Assembly (NCBI RefSeq): GCF_008704205.1
Contig: NZ_VXLC01000015.1
Coordinates: 124,001-188,000, forward strand
Length of the DNA: 64,000 bases
Reading direction: 5' to 3'
Source of the DNA: Nocardia colli
GTDB taxonomy: Bacteria; Actinomycetota; Actinomycetes; Mycobacteriales; Mycobacteriaceae
In this document: one piece after another, positions 35,987-45,371 of the stretch
Numbering within the stretch: the first letter of the stretch is position 1
How the letters are laid out: each line of letters starts with the position of its first letter
Program-made: the position numbers and the translations under genes
Notes under the pieces: generated by a model
Told to the model about the DNA's origin: nothing
Database searches by the model: none
The model's input: only the letters and a program-made list of their open reading frames with translations

Positions 35987-36394
35987 ATGTTGATCGGTGA
36001 ACTGAGTAGTCGGACGCGCGTCAACGCCCATCAATTGCGCTACTACGAAGCCCAGGGCCTGCTGGAGGCTGAGCGCGGCGCGAACGGTTACCGCGAGTAC
36101 GACGAGACCGCCGTGCTGCGGGTCAAGCAGATCCGGCACCTGCTCGGCGCCGGGTTGTCGTCCGAGGACATCGCCTACCTGTTGCCTTGCGCTGTCGGCG
36201 AGGCCCCGGAGCTGCCCGGGTGCCCCGAATTGCTGGCCGCCATGCGAACCCGGCTGCGGCGGCTGGACGATCAACTCGACAAACTCACGCAATCCCGCGA
36301 CGCCCTCGCCGATTACATCGACGCGGCCGAACGAACCGGTGGTGACGGCTATCCACCCTTCGATAACGCTGAATCGTTGCCCGTATCCGCCTGA
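35987..36394 (+). CDS. MerR-family transcriptional regulator
   Basis: A 135-residue protein from ATG 35987, preceded by GTGAGG at 6 bases. The HTH reads IGELSSRTRVNAHQLRYYEAQGLL and is followed by RYRE-type wing residues and the dimer helix KLTQSRDALADYI. Two cysteines (LLPCAVG and GCPEL) lie in the effector region, as in some redox- or thiol-sensing members. It is divergent from the imine reductase, with the dyad operator between them, and is very likely its activator. Confidence 0.88.
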   Translation: MLIGELSSRTRVNAHQLRYYEAQGLLEAERGANGYREYDETAVLRVKQIRHLLGAGLSSEDIAYLLPCAVGEAPELPGCPELLAAMRTRLRRLDDQLDKLTQSRDALADYIDAAERTGGDGYPPFDNAESLPVSA

Positions 36395-36610
36395 TTAGCT
36401 GGGTGTGCACGTAGCAATCAACCGAACTCGTCGGGATACCACCAGCGAGTTGGGCGGCGGCCCGGTGTTCGTGGACGAAGTCGCTGACAGAGTGCACAAA
36501 AGTCCAGCTCGCGATTCTCGTGTTAGTCAATGGAATGCCGGCAATCCTGTGTAGTTTGCTATTCGATAGCTCAAGTGTCTTTCATTCGATGGGGACCAGG
36601 GGAGTCGATC

Positions 36611-38350
36611 ATGGCAATCAGGAAGTTCGCTGCTATCGCTCGGCATGTCGCGCCTCGGCAACCCGTTGCGCAACAGCAGCCGGAGGTCAGCACCGGCCCG
36701 TTGGCGGTGCTGGTCGCGGCGCTCGCGTTGGCCGCGATCTTCGCGCCAGCCTGTAGTAGATCGGAGTCGCCGGCCCGGCCGGCCGACAAAGCGTCCGTGC
36801 AGGAGCGCCCGGCATCGAGCGTGCAATGGGCGGCGTGCGAAGGCGAAGAACTCGCGAGCCTGGAATGCGCCACAGTGCAGGTTCCGATGGATTACCGCAA
36901 TCCCGGTCTCGGACAGATAGATATCGCGATCAGCCGATCCGGCGCGAAAGATCCGGAACGACGCCTCGGCGTGCTGTTCACCAATCCCGGCGGCCCCGGC
37001 GGCGCGGGATTGGCCATGCCGACCGGATATGCCGAACAGCCGATCGGGCAGGTCTACGACATCATCGGCATCGATGTGCGCGGCGTGGGCAAATCGACGA
37101 ACCTGGCCGCCTGCGCGCCCATCGACGAAACCCGATTCCCGATTTCCTCGCAGAGCCGGCCCACCGACAACGACCTGATCCAACTCGTCGAGCAGGCCAA
37201 GGCCAAGGAAGCGGCGTGCGCACAGACCGGCGGTGAATTCCGCCGCTATGTGACCACCATGAACACCGCCCGCGACATGGACAACATCCGCGGCCAACTC
37301 GGCGAGTCCATGATCAACTACCTCGGCGTCTCCTACGGCACCTGGCTCGGCGCGGTCTACGGCGAGATGTTTCCCGAGCACCTGAACCGGAATGTGCTCG
37401 ACTCCTCGATGGATCCGCGGGTCAGCTGGCGCGAAGGCGATGTGAACAACGCCGCGGCGACCAAGAAGAACTTCGAGGACTGGGCCGCCTGGACGGCCGA
37501 GCGTGACGCGGTGTTCCAGCTCGGCGCGACCTCGTCGGCGGTGCGCGGTTCCATCGACACCATCGCTGACGCGATCACCAAGCACCCGGTCGGCGGCTTC
37601 GACAACCGCGACGACTTCGACGGCGCTGTAGGCGAATTCACCCGCTATCGCAAGTCCTGGGCGTCCTTCGCCAAGAGCATGCACTACGTGCTCGACGAGG
37701 TTCACGGCGCACCGCCGCGCCCCGAGGTGGACAAGAGCAACCAGCACGCCGTGCAAACGGCGGACGCCCTCGACGACGAAGCGGTCACCGAACGCGACGG
37801 CGACGACAAGGACATGTCCGACGCGGTAAACGCTGCTGTGCTGTGTGATTGGGACTGGCCGACCGACATGGAGGTCTACTTCCGCGACATGCGTTCGGCC
37901 CGAGACACTTTCCCGTACGGCAACACCGTCGGCCAGCTCGGCCCCAACGCCTGTTCCTTCCACACCGGCAAGGCCGAACCGCTGGTCAAGGTCGGCGCAC
38001 CGAAATACCCACGCGGACTGGTGGTCCAGTCCGACGGCGACACCCAGACCTCGCTCGTCGACGGCCAGAATATGGCCAAGGCCCTGGACAGCGTGCTGAT
38101 CGTGGTGCACAACGAAGGCGCGCACGGCCTCTACGCCGCCGAACCGGCGAACGTCTGCGTCAACGACGCCGTCAACGCCTACCTGCTCGACGCGAAACTT
38201 CCTGCCGCAAATGTGGATTGCGCCACCGCCGACCCGCCCATGCCGGTCCCGGCCAAGCCGGATCCGGCCAACCCCGACCCCGAAGCCACCATCCCGCTCC
38301 TCGGCGAAACCGCCGACCAGCTCAAGACGGAAGTCGATGCGGGCCCCTGA
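36611..38350 (+). CDS. Secreted tripeptidyl-aminopeptidase-like alpha/beta hydrolase
   Basis: A 579-residue protein from ATG 36611 with GGGGAG upstream. A hydrophobic segment ending LAAIFAPAC (Cys 48) acts as export signal; the lipobox is weak, so it may be either a lipoprotein or a membrane-anchored protein. The hydrolase part starts with FTNPGGPGGAG (oxyanion), has the nucleophile YLGVSYGTWLG, and ends with the TAP-like C-terminal domain (LVVQSDGDTQTSLVDGQNMA, VHNEGAHGLY). It belongs to the SlpD/TAP peptidase group of actinomycetes. The Pro-rich tail is probably a wall linker. Confidence 0.85.
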   Translation: MAIRKFAAIARHVAPRQPVAQQQPEVSTGPLAVLVAALALAAIFAPACSRSESPARPADKASVQERPASSVQWAACEGEELASLECATVQVPMDYRNPGLGQIDIAISRSGAKDPERRLGVLFTNPGGPGGAGLAMPTGYAEQPIGQVYDIIGIDVRGVGKSTNLAACAPIDETRFPISSQSRPTDNDLIQLVEQAKAKEAACAQTGGEFRRYVTTMNTARDMDNIRGQLGESMINYLGVSYGTWLGAVYGEMFPEHLNRNVLDSSMDPRVSWREGDVNNAAATKKNFEDWAAWTAERDAVFQLGATSSAVRGSIDTIADAITKHPVGGFDNRDDFDGAVGEFTRYRKSWASFAKSMHYVLDEVHGAPPRPEVDKSNQHAVQTADALDDEAVTERDGDDKDMSDAVNAAVLCDWDWPTDMEVYFRDMRSARDTFPYGNTVGQLGPNACSFHTGKAEPLVKVGAPKYPRGLVVQSDGDTQTSLVDGQNMAKALDSVLIVVHNEGAHGLYAAEPANVCVNDAVNAYLLDAKLPAANVDCATADPPMPVPAKPDPANPDPEATIPLLGETADQLKTEVDAGP

Positions 38351-38354
38351 TCGA

Positions 38355-39932
38355 TCAGTTGTCCGAAAGTCCTTGCCAGATCCGGCGGGACGCGGCCAGC
38401 GGGTTGGCGGCGACCGTGGGTTCGCTGTTCCAGATCCGGGTCAGCGATCGGTCCGGCGTGAATTCGGGCCAGCCGGGATCTCCGGTGGTGGCGAAGGAGA
38501 TCCAGGAGGAGCGGAGCTGTTCGGACAGCCGGAGCATGCTGTCCGGCGGCCGTGGTCCGCCGAGCACGAAAGTAGCTAGCGGGCTGTCGGTATTGCCGAG
38601 GGTGGCCGGGATATCGGCGACGTGGCAGGCGCCGAGGATGCCGCCGAGAGCCGGGCTGGCCCAGGTGAAGTCGTAGACGTGGCTGCGCCCGCCCGCGGCG
38701 GTGTGCGCCTCGGCGAGCCAGATGGCGGGCATGCGGAACATCGCGTCGGAGTACATGACCGTGTAGAGCTGCGCATCGGTGGAAGTTGGGTACGCGGCAC
38801 GATAGGCGGCGGGCGCCGACGGCGGAAGTCCCAGATGCGCAGCGGTAGTGGACAAGTCGACCGTGCGCAGCCGAGTCCGGCGCGGGGTCGGCGGCAGGCC
38901 GTGCCTGCGCAAACCGCGGGCGGTCATGCGCGCGAAGGTCGGCAGTCCTTTGATCATCGCCGATGCGCTCGGCTGGAGCAGCCCGCGACTCAGCGCGAAC
39001 AGAGTGAACTCGTCGTGCGTAGAACCGGAGATCAGATCGATGTCGCGGGCGACCCCCGAACTCAGTGCGAGCCAGGGCTTGTCCACCACGGTGACGCCGT
39101 CGATGATCGGGGTGAAGGCGGTGATCGCCTCCGGGGTGGTCCAGGCGCCGGGGTCGGCCTCCATCGCGGCGAGCGGCTCGTCCTGCACCGACAGCAGCGC
39201 GATCGGCGACTGCGTCGCGAGGTCATCGAGCCCGACACCGAGTGCGGCGGCGATGATCTCGGCGATCCGCCGCGACTCCGGCGCCGCCAGCAGGCGTGCG
39301 GCCGGGCTCTGCACGATGGCCCGGCGGAACAGTCCGCGCGCGGCGGGCGCGGAAAGCAAAGCGGCGATGGACAATCCGCCGCCGGATTCGCCGAACAGGG
39401 TGACGTTGTCCGGGTCGCCGCCGAACCCGGCGATATTGTCGTGCACCCAGCGCAGCGCCGCGGTCTGATCGAGGAAGCCGCGATTGGCGGGCGCGCCGGG
39501 CACGAAACCGAAGCCCTCGAAGCCGACTCGGTAGTTGAGCGTCACCAGCACCACGCCGCCGCGGGCCAGGATCGCACCGTCGTGCGCCGGATCGCTGGAC
39601 GAGCCCGCCTTCCAGCCGCCGCCGTGGATCCACACCATGACCGGCAACCGGTCGCCCGCGCCGCCGGGCGTCCAGACGTTCACGCTGAGGCAGTCGAGAC
39701 CGTCGGCGGGGCGCCACAGCGGCGGCGTGCCGGGCGTCAACGGCAATTGGGGTGGGGCGGAGCTGTATTCGAACGCAGGCCGGACACCGTCCCATGCGGC
39801 GACCGGGACCGGCGCCTGCATGCGCAGCGCGCCGTCCGGTGCGGCGGCGTACGGGATGCCCTTGAAGACGAAAAGCTCACCGTCGGTGCGACCTTCGACG
39901 GATCCGGCCGTGGTCTCGACTACAGCTCCCAT
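38355..39932 (-). CDS. Type B carboxylesterase
   Basis: A 525-residue cytosolic esterase with the type B signatures: EDCL-like LDCLSVNVW, oxyanion VWIHGGGWKAGSS, nucleophile VTLFGESGGGLS near residue 190, and GSTHDEFTLF with the catalytic acid. Its ATG lies 4 bases after the RidA stop, so it appears to be the last gene of the eight-gene aromatic-acid operon. That position suggests it releases an aromatic acid from an ester, but the family is broad and this is inference. Confidence 0.85.
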   Translation of the reverse strand: MGAVVETTAGSVEGRTDGELFVFKGIPYAAAPDGALRMQAPVPVAAWDGVRPAFEYSSAPPQLPLTPGTPPLWRPADGLDCLSVNVWTPGGAGDRLPVMVWIHGGGWKAGSSSDPAHDGAILARGGVVLVTLNYRVGFEGFGFVPGAPANRGFLDQTAALRWVHDNIAGFGGDPDNVTLFGESGGGLSIAALLSAPAARGLFRRAIVQSPAARLLAAPESRRIAEIIAAALGVGLDDLATQSPIALLSVQDEPLAAMEADPGAWTTPEAITAFTPIIDGVTVVDKPWLALSSGVARDIDLISGSTHDEFTLFALSRGLLQPSASAMIKGLPTFARMTARGLRRHGLPPTPRRTRLRTVDLSTTAAHLGLPPSAPAAYRAAYPTSTDAQLYTVMYSDAMFRMPAIWLAEAHTAAGGRSHVYDFTWASPALGGILGACHVADIPATLGNTDSPLATFVLGGPRPPDSMLRLSEQLRSSWISFATTGDPGWPEFTPDRSLTRIWNSEPTVAANPLAASRRIWQGLSDN

Positions 39933-39936
39933 GAGT

Positions 39937-40350
39937 TCACTCCTGCTCGGGTGGCGGCGAGTCCGGAATCACGGCCGTGACCTCGATCTCGACCTTGGCG
40001 TCCGGTTCGACGAGGCGGGACACCTCGACGGCGGTCATTGCGGCGCCGAACCCGCCGATGATCTCGCGGAAGGCGACGCCGATCTCCCGGTACGCGCGCA
40101 CGTAGGCATCGACATCGGTGACGTACCAGGTCATTCGGACGATATGCGCGGGTCCGGCGCCGGCCTCGGCGAGCACCGCCACGATGTTCAGCAGCGTCTG
40201 GCGCACCTGGTCGGCGATGTCGTCGGAGTGGAACACGCCGTCGGCGTCCCAGCCGATCATGCCGGCCACGAACACCAGTTCGCCGCGTGCGGCAATGCCG
40301 TTCGCGTAGCCACGCGGGCGCGGCCAGCCCGGAGGTTGCAGGATCCTCAT
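39937..40350 (-). CDS. RidA (YjgF/YER057c/UK114) family protein
   Basis: A 137-residue protein with the RidA core: ARGELVFVAGMIGWDADG, QTLLNIVAVLAEAGAGPAHIVRMTWYVTD and the end VEVSRLVEPDAKVEIEVTAVI. The Arg that binds the enamine carboxylate may not be conserved (the usual RxCVEVARLP stretch reads TAVEVSRLV). RidA proteins hydrolyse reactive enamines and imines. The anthranilate-CoA route gives an enamine-type alicyclic product, so a helper role in deamination is attractive. Its ATG overlaps the ligase stop by 4 bases. Confidence 0.85.
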   Translation of the reverse strand: MRILQPPGWPRPRGYANGIAARGELVFVAGMIGWDADGVFHSDDIADQVRQTLLNIVAVLAEAGAGPAHIVRMTWYVTDVDAYVRAYREIGVAFREIIGGFGAAMTAVEVSRLVEPDAKVEIEVTAVIPDSPPPEQE

Positions 40351-41984
40351 GCCGTGGCCGCCGAATCGCCGTGCACCGCACCGATTTCGCGCAGCCGAAA
40401 GCGTTGCAGCTTGCCGGTGGGCGTGCGCGGCAGCGCGTCCACGAAGGCGATGGCCCTCGGGTACTTGTACGGGGCCACCGTCTGTTTCACGAAGTCCTGC
40501 AATTCCTCCACCATTCCGTCGCGGGTCTCGATCTCCTCGCGCAGCACCACGTACGCCTTCACGATCTGGCCGCGATCCTCGTCGGGCACGCCGACCACGG
40601 CGCAGTCGGCGACCGCGAAATGCCCGGCCAGCGCGTCCTCGACCTCGGGTGCGGCGATGTTGTAGCCGGACGACACGATCATGTCGTCCGAGCGGGCCTG
40701 ATAATGGAAATAGCCGTCCGGGTCCATGGAATAGGCGTCGCCGGTGTAGTTCCAGCCGTCGCGCACATAGACGGTCTGCCGGTCATCGGCGAGATAGCGG
40801 CAACCCGTTGGGCCGCGCACCGCGAGCAGGCCGATCTCGCCGGGGCCCAGGGTATTTCCGTCCTCGTCCACGACGCGTGCTTCATACCCGGGTACCGCCT
40901 TGCCGGTCGCGCCCGGTCTGGCGTGTGCTTCGTCGGCGGAGATGAAGATGTGCAGCATCTCGGTGGCGCCGATGCCGTCGATCAGTTCGATGCCGGTGGC
41001 GTCGCGCCATCGGGTGCGGGTGCTCGGCGGCAACGATTCACCCGCCGAGACGCATTTGCGCAACGTGGTGCCGCGCAGATCGTGGCGGGCGAGGATCCGG
41101 TACGACGTCGGGGCGGTGAAAAGTACTGTCGCACCGAAGGTCTCGATCGCGTCGAGCAGTTGCGGCGGACCTGCCTGTTCGAGCAGCACCGTGGACGCGC
41201 CGACGGACATGGGAAACAACAGCAGCCCGCCCAGGCCGAACGTGAAAGCCAGTGGCGGACTGCCGATGAACACGTCGTCGGGCTCCGGCCGCAGGATGTG
41301 CTGCGGGAAGCAGTGGCAGATCGCCATGACATCGCGATGGAAGTGCACGGTCGCTTTCGGCACGCCGGTGGTGCCGGAGGTGAAGGCGATGAGGCAGACG
41401 TCGTCGGCGGCGGTGGCGACGGTGTCGAATTGTCCGTCGTGGCGGGTCATCAGCGCTTCGAGTCCGTCGGCGGCGGGGCTGTTGAAATAGCGCACCTGAT
41501 CCAGCGTCGGGCAGGCGGCCACTACCGCCTCGAGTCGCGATGCGAGCGCGGAATCGCAGAGCGCGTGCGTGATTCGCGCCTTGTCGACGATCTGGGTGAG
41601 TTCCTTGACCCGCAGCAACGGCATGGCCGTCACGGCAATGCCACCTGCCTTCAGCACGGCGAACCAGCACGCCGCCAGCATGGGGTTGTTCGGGGCATCC
41701 AGCAGCACCCGGTTGCCCGGCACGAGACCCATGTCCTGCACCAGCACGGCCGCAATGCGATTCGCGTGCTCGTGCAGGTCGGCATAGCTCCAGCGCGGTC
41801 CGCCGGGTGCCTGCACGCACAGCCGATCGCCGTCGCCGATTTCCAGCTGGCGATCGAGAAGCTCGGCGGCGCAATTGAGTTGGTCCGGGAACCGCAGCTC
41901 GGGTGCGTCGAACACGAGGTCCGGCCACTGATCGAGCGGCGGCAGGTGGTCGCGGGCGAAGGTGTCGATGTGCGCGCTTTTCAT
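40347..41984 (-). CDS. Aryl-CoA ligase (2-aminobenzoate/benzoate-CoA ligase family)
   Basis: A 545-residue ANL enzyme from ATG 41984. The P-loop is LIAFTSGTTGVPKATVHFH, A5 is GATEMLHIFIS, A7 GWNYTGDAY, A8 YHYQ..DDMIVSSGYNI and A10 PRTPTGKLQRF with the catalytic Lys. The N-terminal FDAPELRFPDQLNCAAELLD block is typical of 2-aminobenzoate-CoA ligases. It would activate anthranilate or another benzoate with ATP and CoA as the first step of the cluster. It follows the dehydrogenase by 35 bases. Confidence 0.87.
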   Translation of the reverse strand: MKSAHIDTFARDHLPPLDQWPDLVFDAPELRFPDQLNCAAELLDRQLEIGDGDRLCVQAPGGPRWSYADLHEHANRIAAVLVQDMGLVPGNRVLLDAPNNPMLAACWFAVLKAGGIAVTAMPLLRVKELTQIVDKARITHALCDSALASRLEAVVAACPTLDQVRYFNSPAADGLEALMTRHDGQFDTVATAADDVCLIAFTSGTTGVPKATVHFHRDVMAICHCFPQHILRPEPDDVFIGSPPLAFTFGLGGLLLFPMSVGASTVLLEQAGPPQLLDAIETFGATVLFTAPTSYRILARHDLRGTTLRKCVSAGESLPPSTRTRWRDATGIELIDGIGATEMLHIFISADEAHARPGATGKAVPGYEARVVDEDGNTLGPGEIGLLAVRGPTGCRYLADDRQTVYVRDGWNYTGDAYSMDPDGYFHYQARSDDMIVSSGYNIAAPEVEDALAGHFAVADCAVVGVPDEDRGQIVKAYVVLREEIETRDGMVEELQDFVKQTVAPYKYPRAIAFVDALPRTPTGKLQRFRLREIGAVHGDSAATA

Positions 41985-42019
41985 GGTCGAACCTTGTGGG
42001 AGAGAGGGAAAATCGTGGA

Positions 42020-43195
42020 TCAAGACGCCGAATCGGTGGTGGCGTCTCGAAGGAGTTCGCGGGCGATGATCAGTTGCTGTACTTCGGTGGCGCCCTCGTA
42101 GATGCGCAGGGCGCGGATGTCGCGGTAGAGCCGCTCGACCGGCTGGTCGCTGACCACTCCGAGCGCACCCCACATCTGAACGGCGGCATCGATAACCCGT
42201 TGCGCGCCTTCGGTCGCCGCCATCTTGGCCATGGCCGCCTCGCGGGTGACGGGTCGCCCTTGATCGCGTTGCCAGGCCGCGCGATAGGTGAGCAGCGCCG
42301 TCGAATCGATCGTGGTCGCCATCTGGGCTAGTTCGGCCTGGGTCAGCTGGAAGTCGGACAGCACCCCGCCGAACATGCGGCGCGAGGTCGCCCTGGCGAG
42401 TGCCTCGGCCATGGCGCGGCGGGCGAAACCGACGGCCGCGGCGGCCACCGAGGTCCGGAAGACGTCGAGGGTGCGCATGGCGAGCGCGAAACCCCTTCCC
42501 GGGTCGCCGATCAGCTGGGTGGCCGGTACTCGGCAACCGTCGAAACGCAACCGGGCCAGCGGATGCGGGGCGATCACGTCGATGCGTTCGGCGATGTGCA
42601 GTCCCGGGGTGTCCGCGTCGACGATGAAGGCCGAGATGCCGCGGGCGCCTGCGGCTTCGCCGGTGCGGGAGAACACGACGTAGAAATCGGCGATGCCGCC
42701 GTTGGAGATCCACGTCTTCGCGCCGTCGAGGACATATCCGTCGCCGTCGGCGCGCGCGGTGCAGGCCAGCGCGGCGGCGTCGGAGCCCGCATCGGTTTCG
42801 GAGAGCGCGAACGCGGCTATCGCCTTACCGGCGGCCACCCGGGGCAGATAGCGCCGCTTCTGCTCCTCGGTCCCGGCGAGGCTGATCGCGCCCGAGCCGA
42901 GTCCCTGCATGGCGAAAGCGAAGTCGGCGAGCTCGTTGTGTTCGGCGAGGATCTCGCGGGCGAGACAGATTGCCCGCGTGTCGATCTGATCGCGGTTACC
43001 GCCGAACTCCGGCCCGGCGACGGTGTGTCGAAGCCAGCCCGCGTCGCCGAGCACGCGGACCAGCCGCCGGCAGCGGGCGTCGACGTCGGTACTGGTGCCG
43101 CTGTTCAGATGCTCGGTCGCCCAGTCGTGCAGCGCGCCGGCCAGTTTCCGATGCTCGTCCTCGAAAAACGGCCATTCCCAGTGTGCTTCGGTCAT
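42020..43195 (-). CDS. Acyl-CoA dehydrogenase
   Basis: A 391-residue flavoenzyme from ATG 43195. It shows AFALSETDAGSDAAALACTA (FAD signature), TWISNGGIADFYVVF, the middle Arg region and the C-terminal RALRIYEGATEVQQLIIAREL with the catalytic Glu. It fits a ring-CoA or short-chain acyl-CoA dehydrogenase for the beta-oxidation-like part of the pathway. Two bases separate its ATG from the preceding hydratase stop. Confidence 0.87.
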   Translation of the reverse strand: MTEAHWEWPFFEDEHRKLAGALHDWATEHLNSGTSTDVDARCRRLVRVLGDAGWLRHTVAGPEFGGNRDQIDTRAICLAREILAEHNELADFAFAMQGLGSGAISLAGTEEQKRRYLPRVAAGKAIAAFALSETDAGSDAAALACTARADGDGYVLDGAKTWISNGGIADFYVVFSRTGEAAGARGISAFIVDADTPGLHIAERIDVIAPHPLARLRFDGCRVPATQLIGDPGRGFALAMRTLDVFRTSVAAAAVGFARRAMAEALARATSRRMFGGVLSDFQLTQAELAQMATTIDSTALLTYRAAWQRDQGRPVTREAAMAKMAATEGAQRVIDAAVQMWGALGVVSDQPVERLYRDIRALRIYEGATEVQQLIIARELLRDATTDSAS

Positions 43196-43197
43196 GG

Positions 43198-44049
43198 CTA
43201 GTTCCCTTCGAACTTCGGGCGCTGCTTGTCCCGGAACGCGTGATAGGCGCGTTTGAAGTCCTCGGTGAGCATGCAGAGGGCTTGCGCCTGCGCCTCGGCC
43301 TCGATGGCCTGGTCCACCGTCATCGACCATTCCTGGTGCAGCATGGTTTTGGTGATGCCCTGGGCGAAGGTCGGTCCCTCGGCCAGCCGGCGCGCGAGCT
43401 GTCCGGCGGTATCGAGCAGTTGCTCCGGCTCGGCCAGTTGGTTGTAGAACCCCCACGCGTAGGCCTCGTCGCCGGTCATCGCCCGTCCGGTGTACAGCAA
43501 TTCGGACGCGCGACCCTGCCCGATGATGCGCGGCAGGATCGCGCAGGCGCCCATGTCGCACCCCGCGAGGCCGACCCGGGTGAACAGGAACGCCGTTGCG
43601 CTGCGGGCGGTTCCGACGCGCAGGTCCGACGCCATCGCGAGAATCGCGCCCGCCCCGGCGCAGACGCCGTCGACGGCGGCCACGATCGGCTGCGGACACG
43701 CGCGCATCGCCTTGACCAGATCGCCGGTCATCCGGGTGAACATCAGCAGCTCGGGCGCGGGCATCGCGATCAACGGGCCGATGATGTCGTGCACATCGCC
43801 GCCGGAGCAGAAGTTCTCGCCCGCGCCGTGCAGCACGATCACCGCGACGTCCTCGGCATAGGCCAAGCGGCGGAACAGATCTCGCAGCTCGGCATAGGAG
43901 TCGAAGGTCAGCGGGTTCTTGCGATCCGGCCGATCGAGCATGATCGTGCCGACACCCTCGTGCACGTCCCACTGGAAGTGGATGGCGGTGTAGCCGGCGA
44001 GGGTGACGCGGTTGGCCTCGCGCAGCGCGGGGTCGAGGTGCTGGGTCAT
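43198..44049 (-). CDS. Enoyl-CoA hydratase/isomerase family protein
   Basis: A 283-residue crotonase-fold protein from ATG 44049, overlapping the MarR stop by 4 bases. The oxyanion strand is VIVLHGAGENFCSGGDVHD and the helix VDGVCAGAGAILAMASDLRV. The first catalytic Glu position (usually PE before LG) reads FTRVGLAGCDMG, so this Glu seems replaced, while the second (ASELLYTG) is kept. This fits crotonases that hydrolyse or rearrange ring CoA-esters rather than simple hydratases. The replacement is seen by eye, not by alignment. Confidence 0.83.
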   Translation of the reverse strand: MTQHLDPALREANRVTLAGYTAIHFQWDVHEGVGTIMLDRPDRKNPLTFDSYAELRDLFRRLAYAEDVAVIVLHGAGENFCSGGDVHDIIGPLIAMPAPELLMFTRMTGDLVKAMRACPQPIVAAVDGVCAGAGAILAMASDLRVGTARSATAFLFTRVGLAGCDMGACAILPRIIGQGRASELLYTGRAMTGDEAYAWGFYNQLAEPEQLLDTAGQLARRLAEGPTFAQGITKTMLHQEWSMTVDQAIEAEAQAQALCMLTEDFKRAYHAFRDKQRPKFEGN

Positions 44050-44576
44050 GAGCGGTCCTGGTGATTCGATACGGGGGAGGGGTCGGCCGTTGCGGCGAGA
44101 TGGACCCGCAACTGCCCGAGCAGATCGAACAGCGCCTGTTCGTCGCCGCGCCCGAAACCGGCGAACATCTCGGTCAGCCAGCGTTCGTGTTCGACGGCCA
44201 TCTCTTCGAAACGCTCGCGCCCGAGCTCGGTGAGCCGGACCAGCGTCGCGCGCTTGTCCACCGGGTCCGGGATCCGGTCGACCCAGCCCTCGGCCACCAG
44301 CTGATCGGTCAGGCCGGTGACATTGCCGCCGGTCACCATCAGATAGCGGGACAGCGCGCTCATCCGCAGGCCGTCGTGATGCCGGTCGAGCTGGGCCAGA
44401 TAGTCGAAGCGGGGGAGGGTCGTGGCGAACCGGACCCGCAGCCGGGTGCGGATCTCCTGCTCGATCTCGTTGGTGGTGGCCAGCAAGCGCAACCACAGCC
44501 GCACGTCGAGATGGTCGCCGGAGACCGTGCGGGCCTCCATGCCGATGCGCTCGTCCCCGAGCTCGCTGGTGGTCAC
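44046..44576 (-). CDS. MarR-family regulator
   Basis: A 176-residue protein from GTG 44576. The winged helix reads GLRMSALSRYLMVTGGNVTGLTDQLVAEGWVDRIPDPVDKRA, the standard MarR recognition helix and wing; the long C-terminal helix ends the dimer region. It lies inside the aromatic-CoA operon, between the SDR and hydratase genes, and is probably autoregulated together with it through the 38-bp palindrome upstream of the operon. An aryl-CoA ester is the usual ligand of such regulators. Confidence 0.88.
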   Translation of the reverse strand: MTTSELGDERIGMEARTVSGDHLDVRLWLRLLATTNEIEQEIRTRLRVRFATTLPRFDYLAQLDRHHDGLRMSALSRYLMVTGGNVTGLTDQLVAEGWVDRIPDPVDKRATLVRLTELGRERFEEMAVEHERWLTEMFAGFGRGDEQALFDLLGQLRVHLAATADPSPVSNHQDRS

Positions 44577-44577
44577 C

Positions 44578-45366
44578 TCACATCACCTCCCCGCCGCTGA
44601 TCGAAATCGACTGTCCGGTCAGCGAATCCGCGGCATCCGAGCAGAGCCAGGCGACGGTGGCGGCGACCTCGTGTGGCTCGATCAGCCGGCCCTGCGGGTT
44701 GTGCCTGGTGAAGGCGGCGCGGGCGGCGTCGGCGCTGCGGCCGGTCGTCTCGATCACGTGGGTCACGCTCTCCTGCAACAGGTCGGTGTCGGTGAAGCCG
44801 GGGCAGATCGCGTTCACCGTGATCGGCGTTCCCGCGAGTTCCAGTGCGAGAGAACGGGTCAGGCCGATCACGCCGTGCTTGGCCGCCGCATAGGCGGTGA
44901 CATAGGGGTAGCCACGCAGCCCGGCCGTGCTGGCGATGTTGATCACGCGGCCACGGCCGCTCGCGAGCATGTCGGGGAGCGCGCTGCGCGTGCACAGGAA
45001 GGTGCCGGTCAGGTTGACGGCCAACATGTTCTGCCACAGCTCGTCGGTGGTGCGGCGCAACGGTGCGCTCGCCGCCTGGCCTGCGTTGTTGATCAGGATG
45101 TCGATCGCGCCGTGCTTCAGGCGAGCGTCGGTGAACGCGGCGGCGATGGCTTCCGGATCGGTGATGTCACAGGCAATGGCGTGCGCCTGCGCCGACTTCG
45201 GCAGTCGCGCAACGGTTTCGGTGGCCCGGGCGAAGTCGCGCGACAGCAGGGTGAGGCGCGCGCCCGCGCCCGCGAGCCGGTGCGCGATCGCGGCGCCGAT
45301 GCCGCGTGATCCGCCGGTGACCAGCGCGTGCCGGTCGGCGAGATCGCGTGGGGTGTCGTCGGGCAT
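44578..45366 (-). CDS. SDR dehydrogenase (3-hydroxyacyl-CoA dehydrogenase-like)
   Basis: A 262-residue classical SDR from ATG 45366: ALVTGGSRGIGAAIAHRL, the INNAGQ segment, the catalytic Ser in VINIASTAGL and YVTAYAAAKHGVIGL with Tyr and Lys. The end (GQSISISGGEVM) is typical of 3-hydroxyacyl-CoA and 3-oxoacyl dehydrogenases. It starts 5 bases after the monooxygenase stop and is followed by the MarR gene 1 base on. It likely oxidises the hydroxy-ring or opened CoA-ester intermediate. Confidence 0.85.
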   Translation of the reverse strand: MPDDTPRDLADRHALVTGGSRGIGAAIAHRLAGAGARLTLLSRDFARATETVARLPKSAQAHAIACDITDPEAIAAAFTDARLKHGAIDILINNAGQAASAPLRRTTDELWQNMLAVNLTGTFLCTRSALPDMLASGRGRVINIASTAGLRGYPYVTAYAAAKHGVIGLTRSLALELAGTPITVNAICPGFTDTDLLQESVTHVIETTGRSADAARAAFTRHNPQGRLIEPHEVAATVAWLCSDAADSLTGQSISISGGEVM

Positions 45367-45371
45367 GCCGG

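Noticed and set aside
40347..42713. A 788-codon frame suggesting a fused ligase
   Set aside because: The first 243 codons are a shadow of the acyl-CoA dehydrogenase; the ligase starts at 41984 with an ATG and full ANL domain.
43198..44496. A 432-codon frame suggesting an N-terminally extended hydratase
   Set aside because: The extension lies out of frame over the MarR gene. The hydratase starts at 44049 with a 4-base overlap, as usual in this operon.
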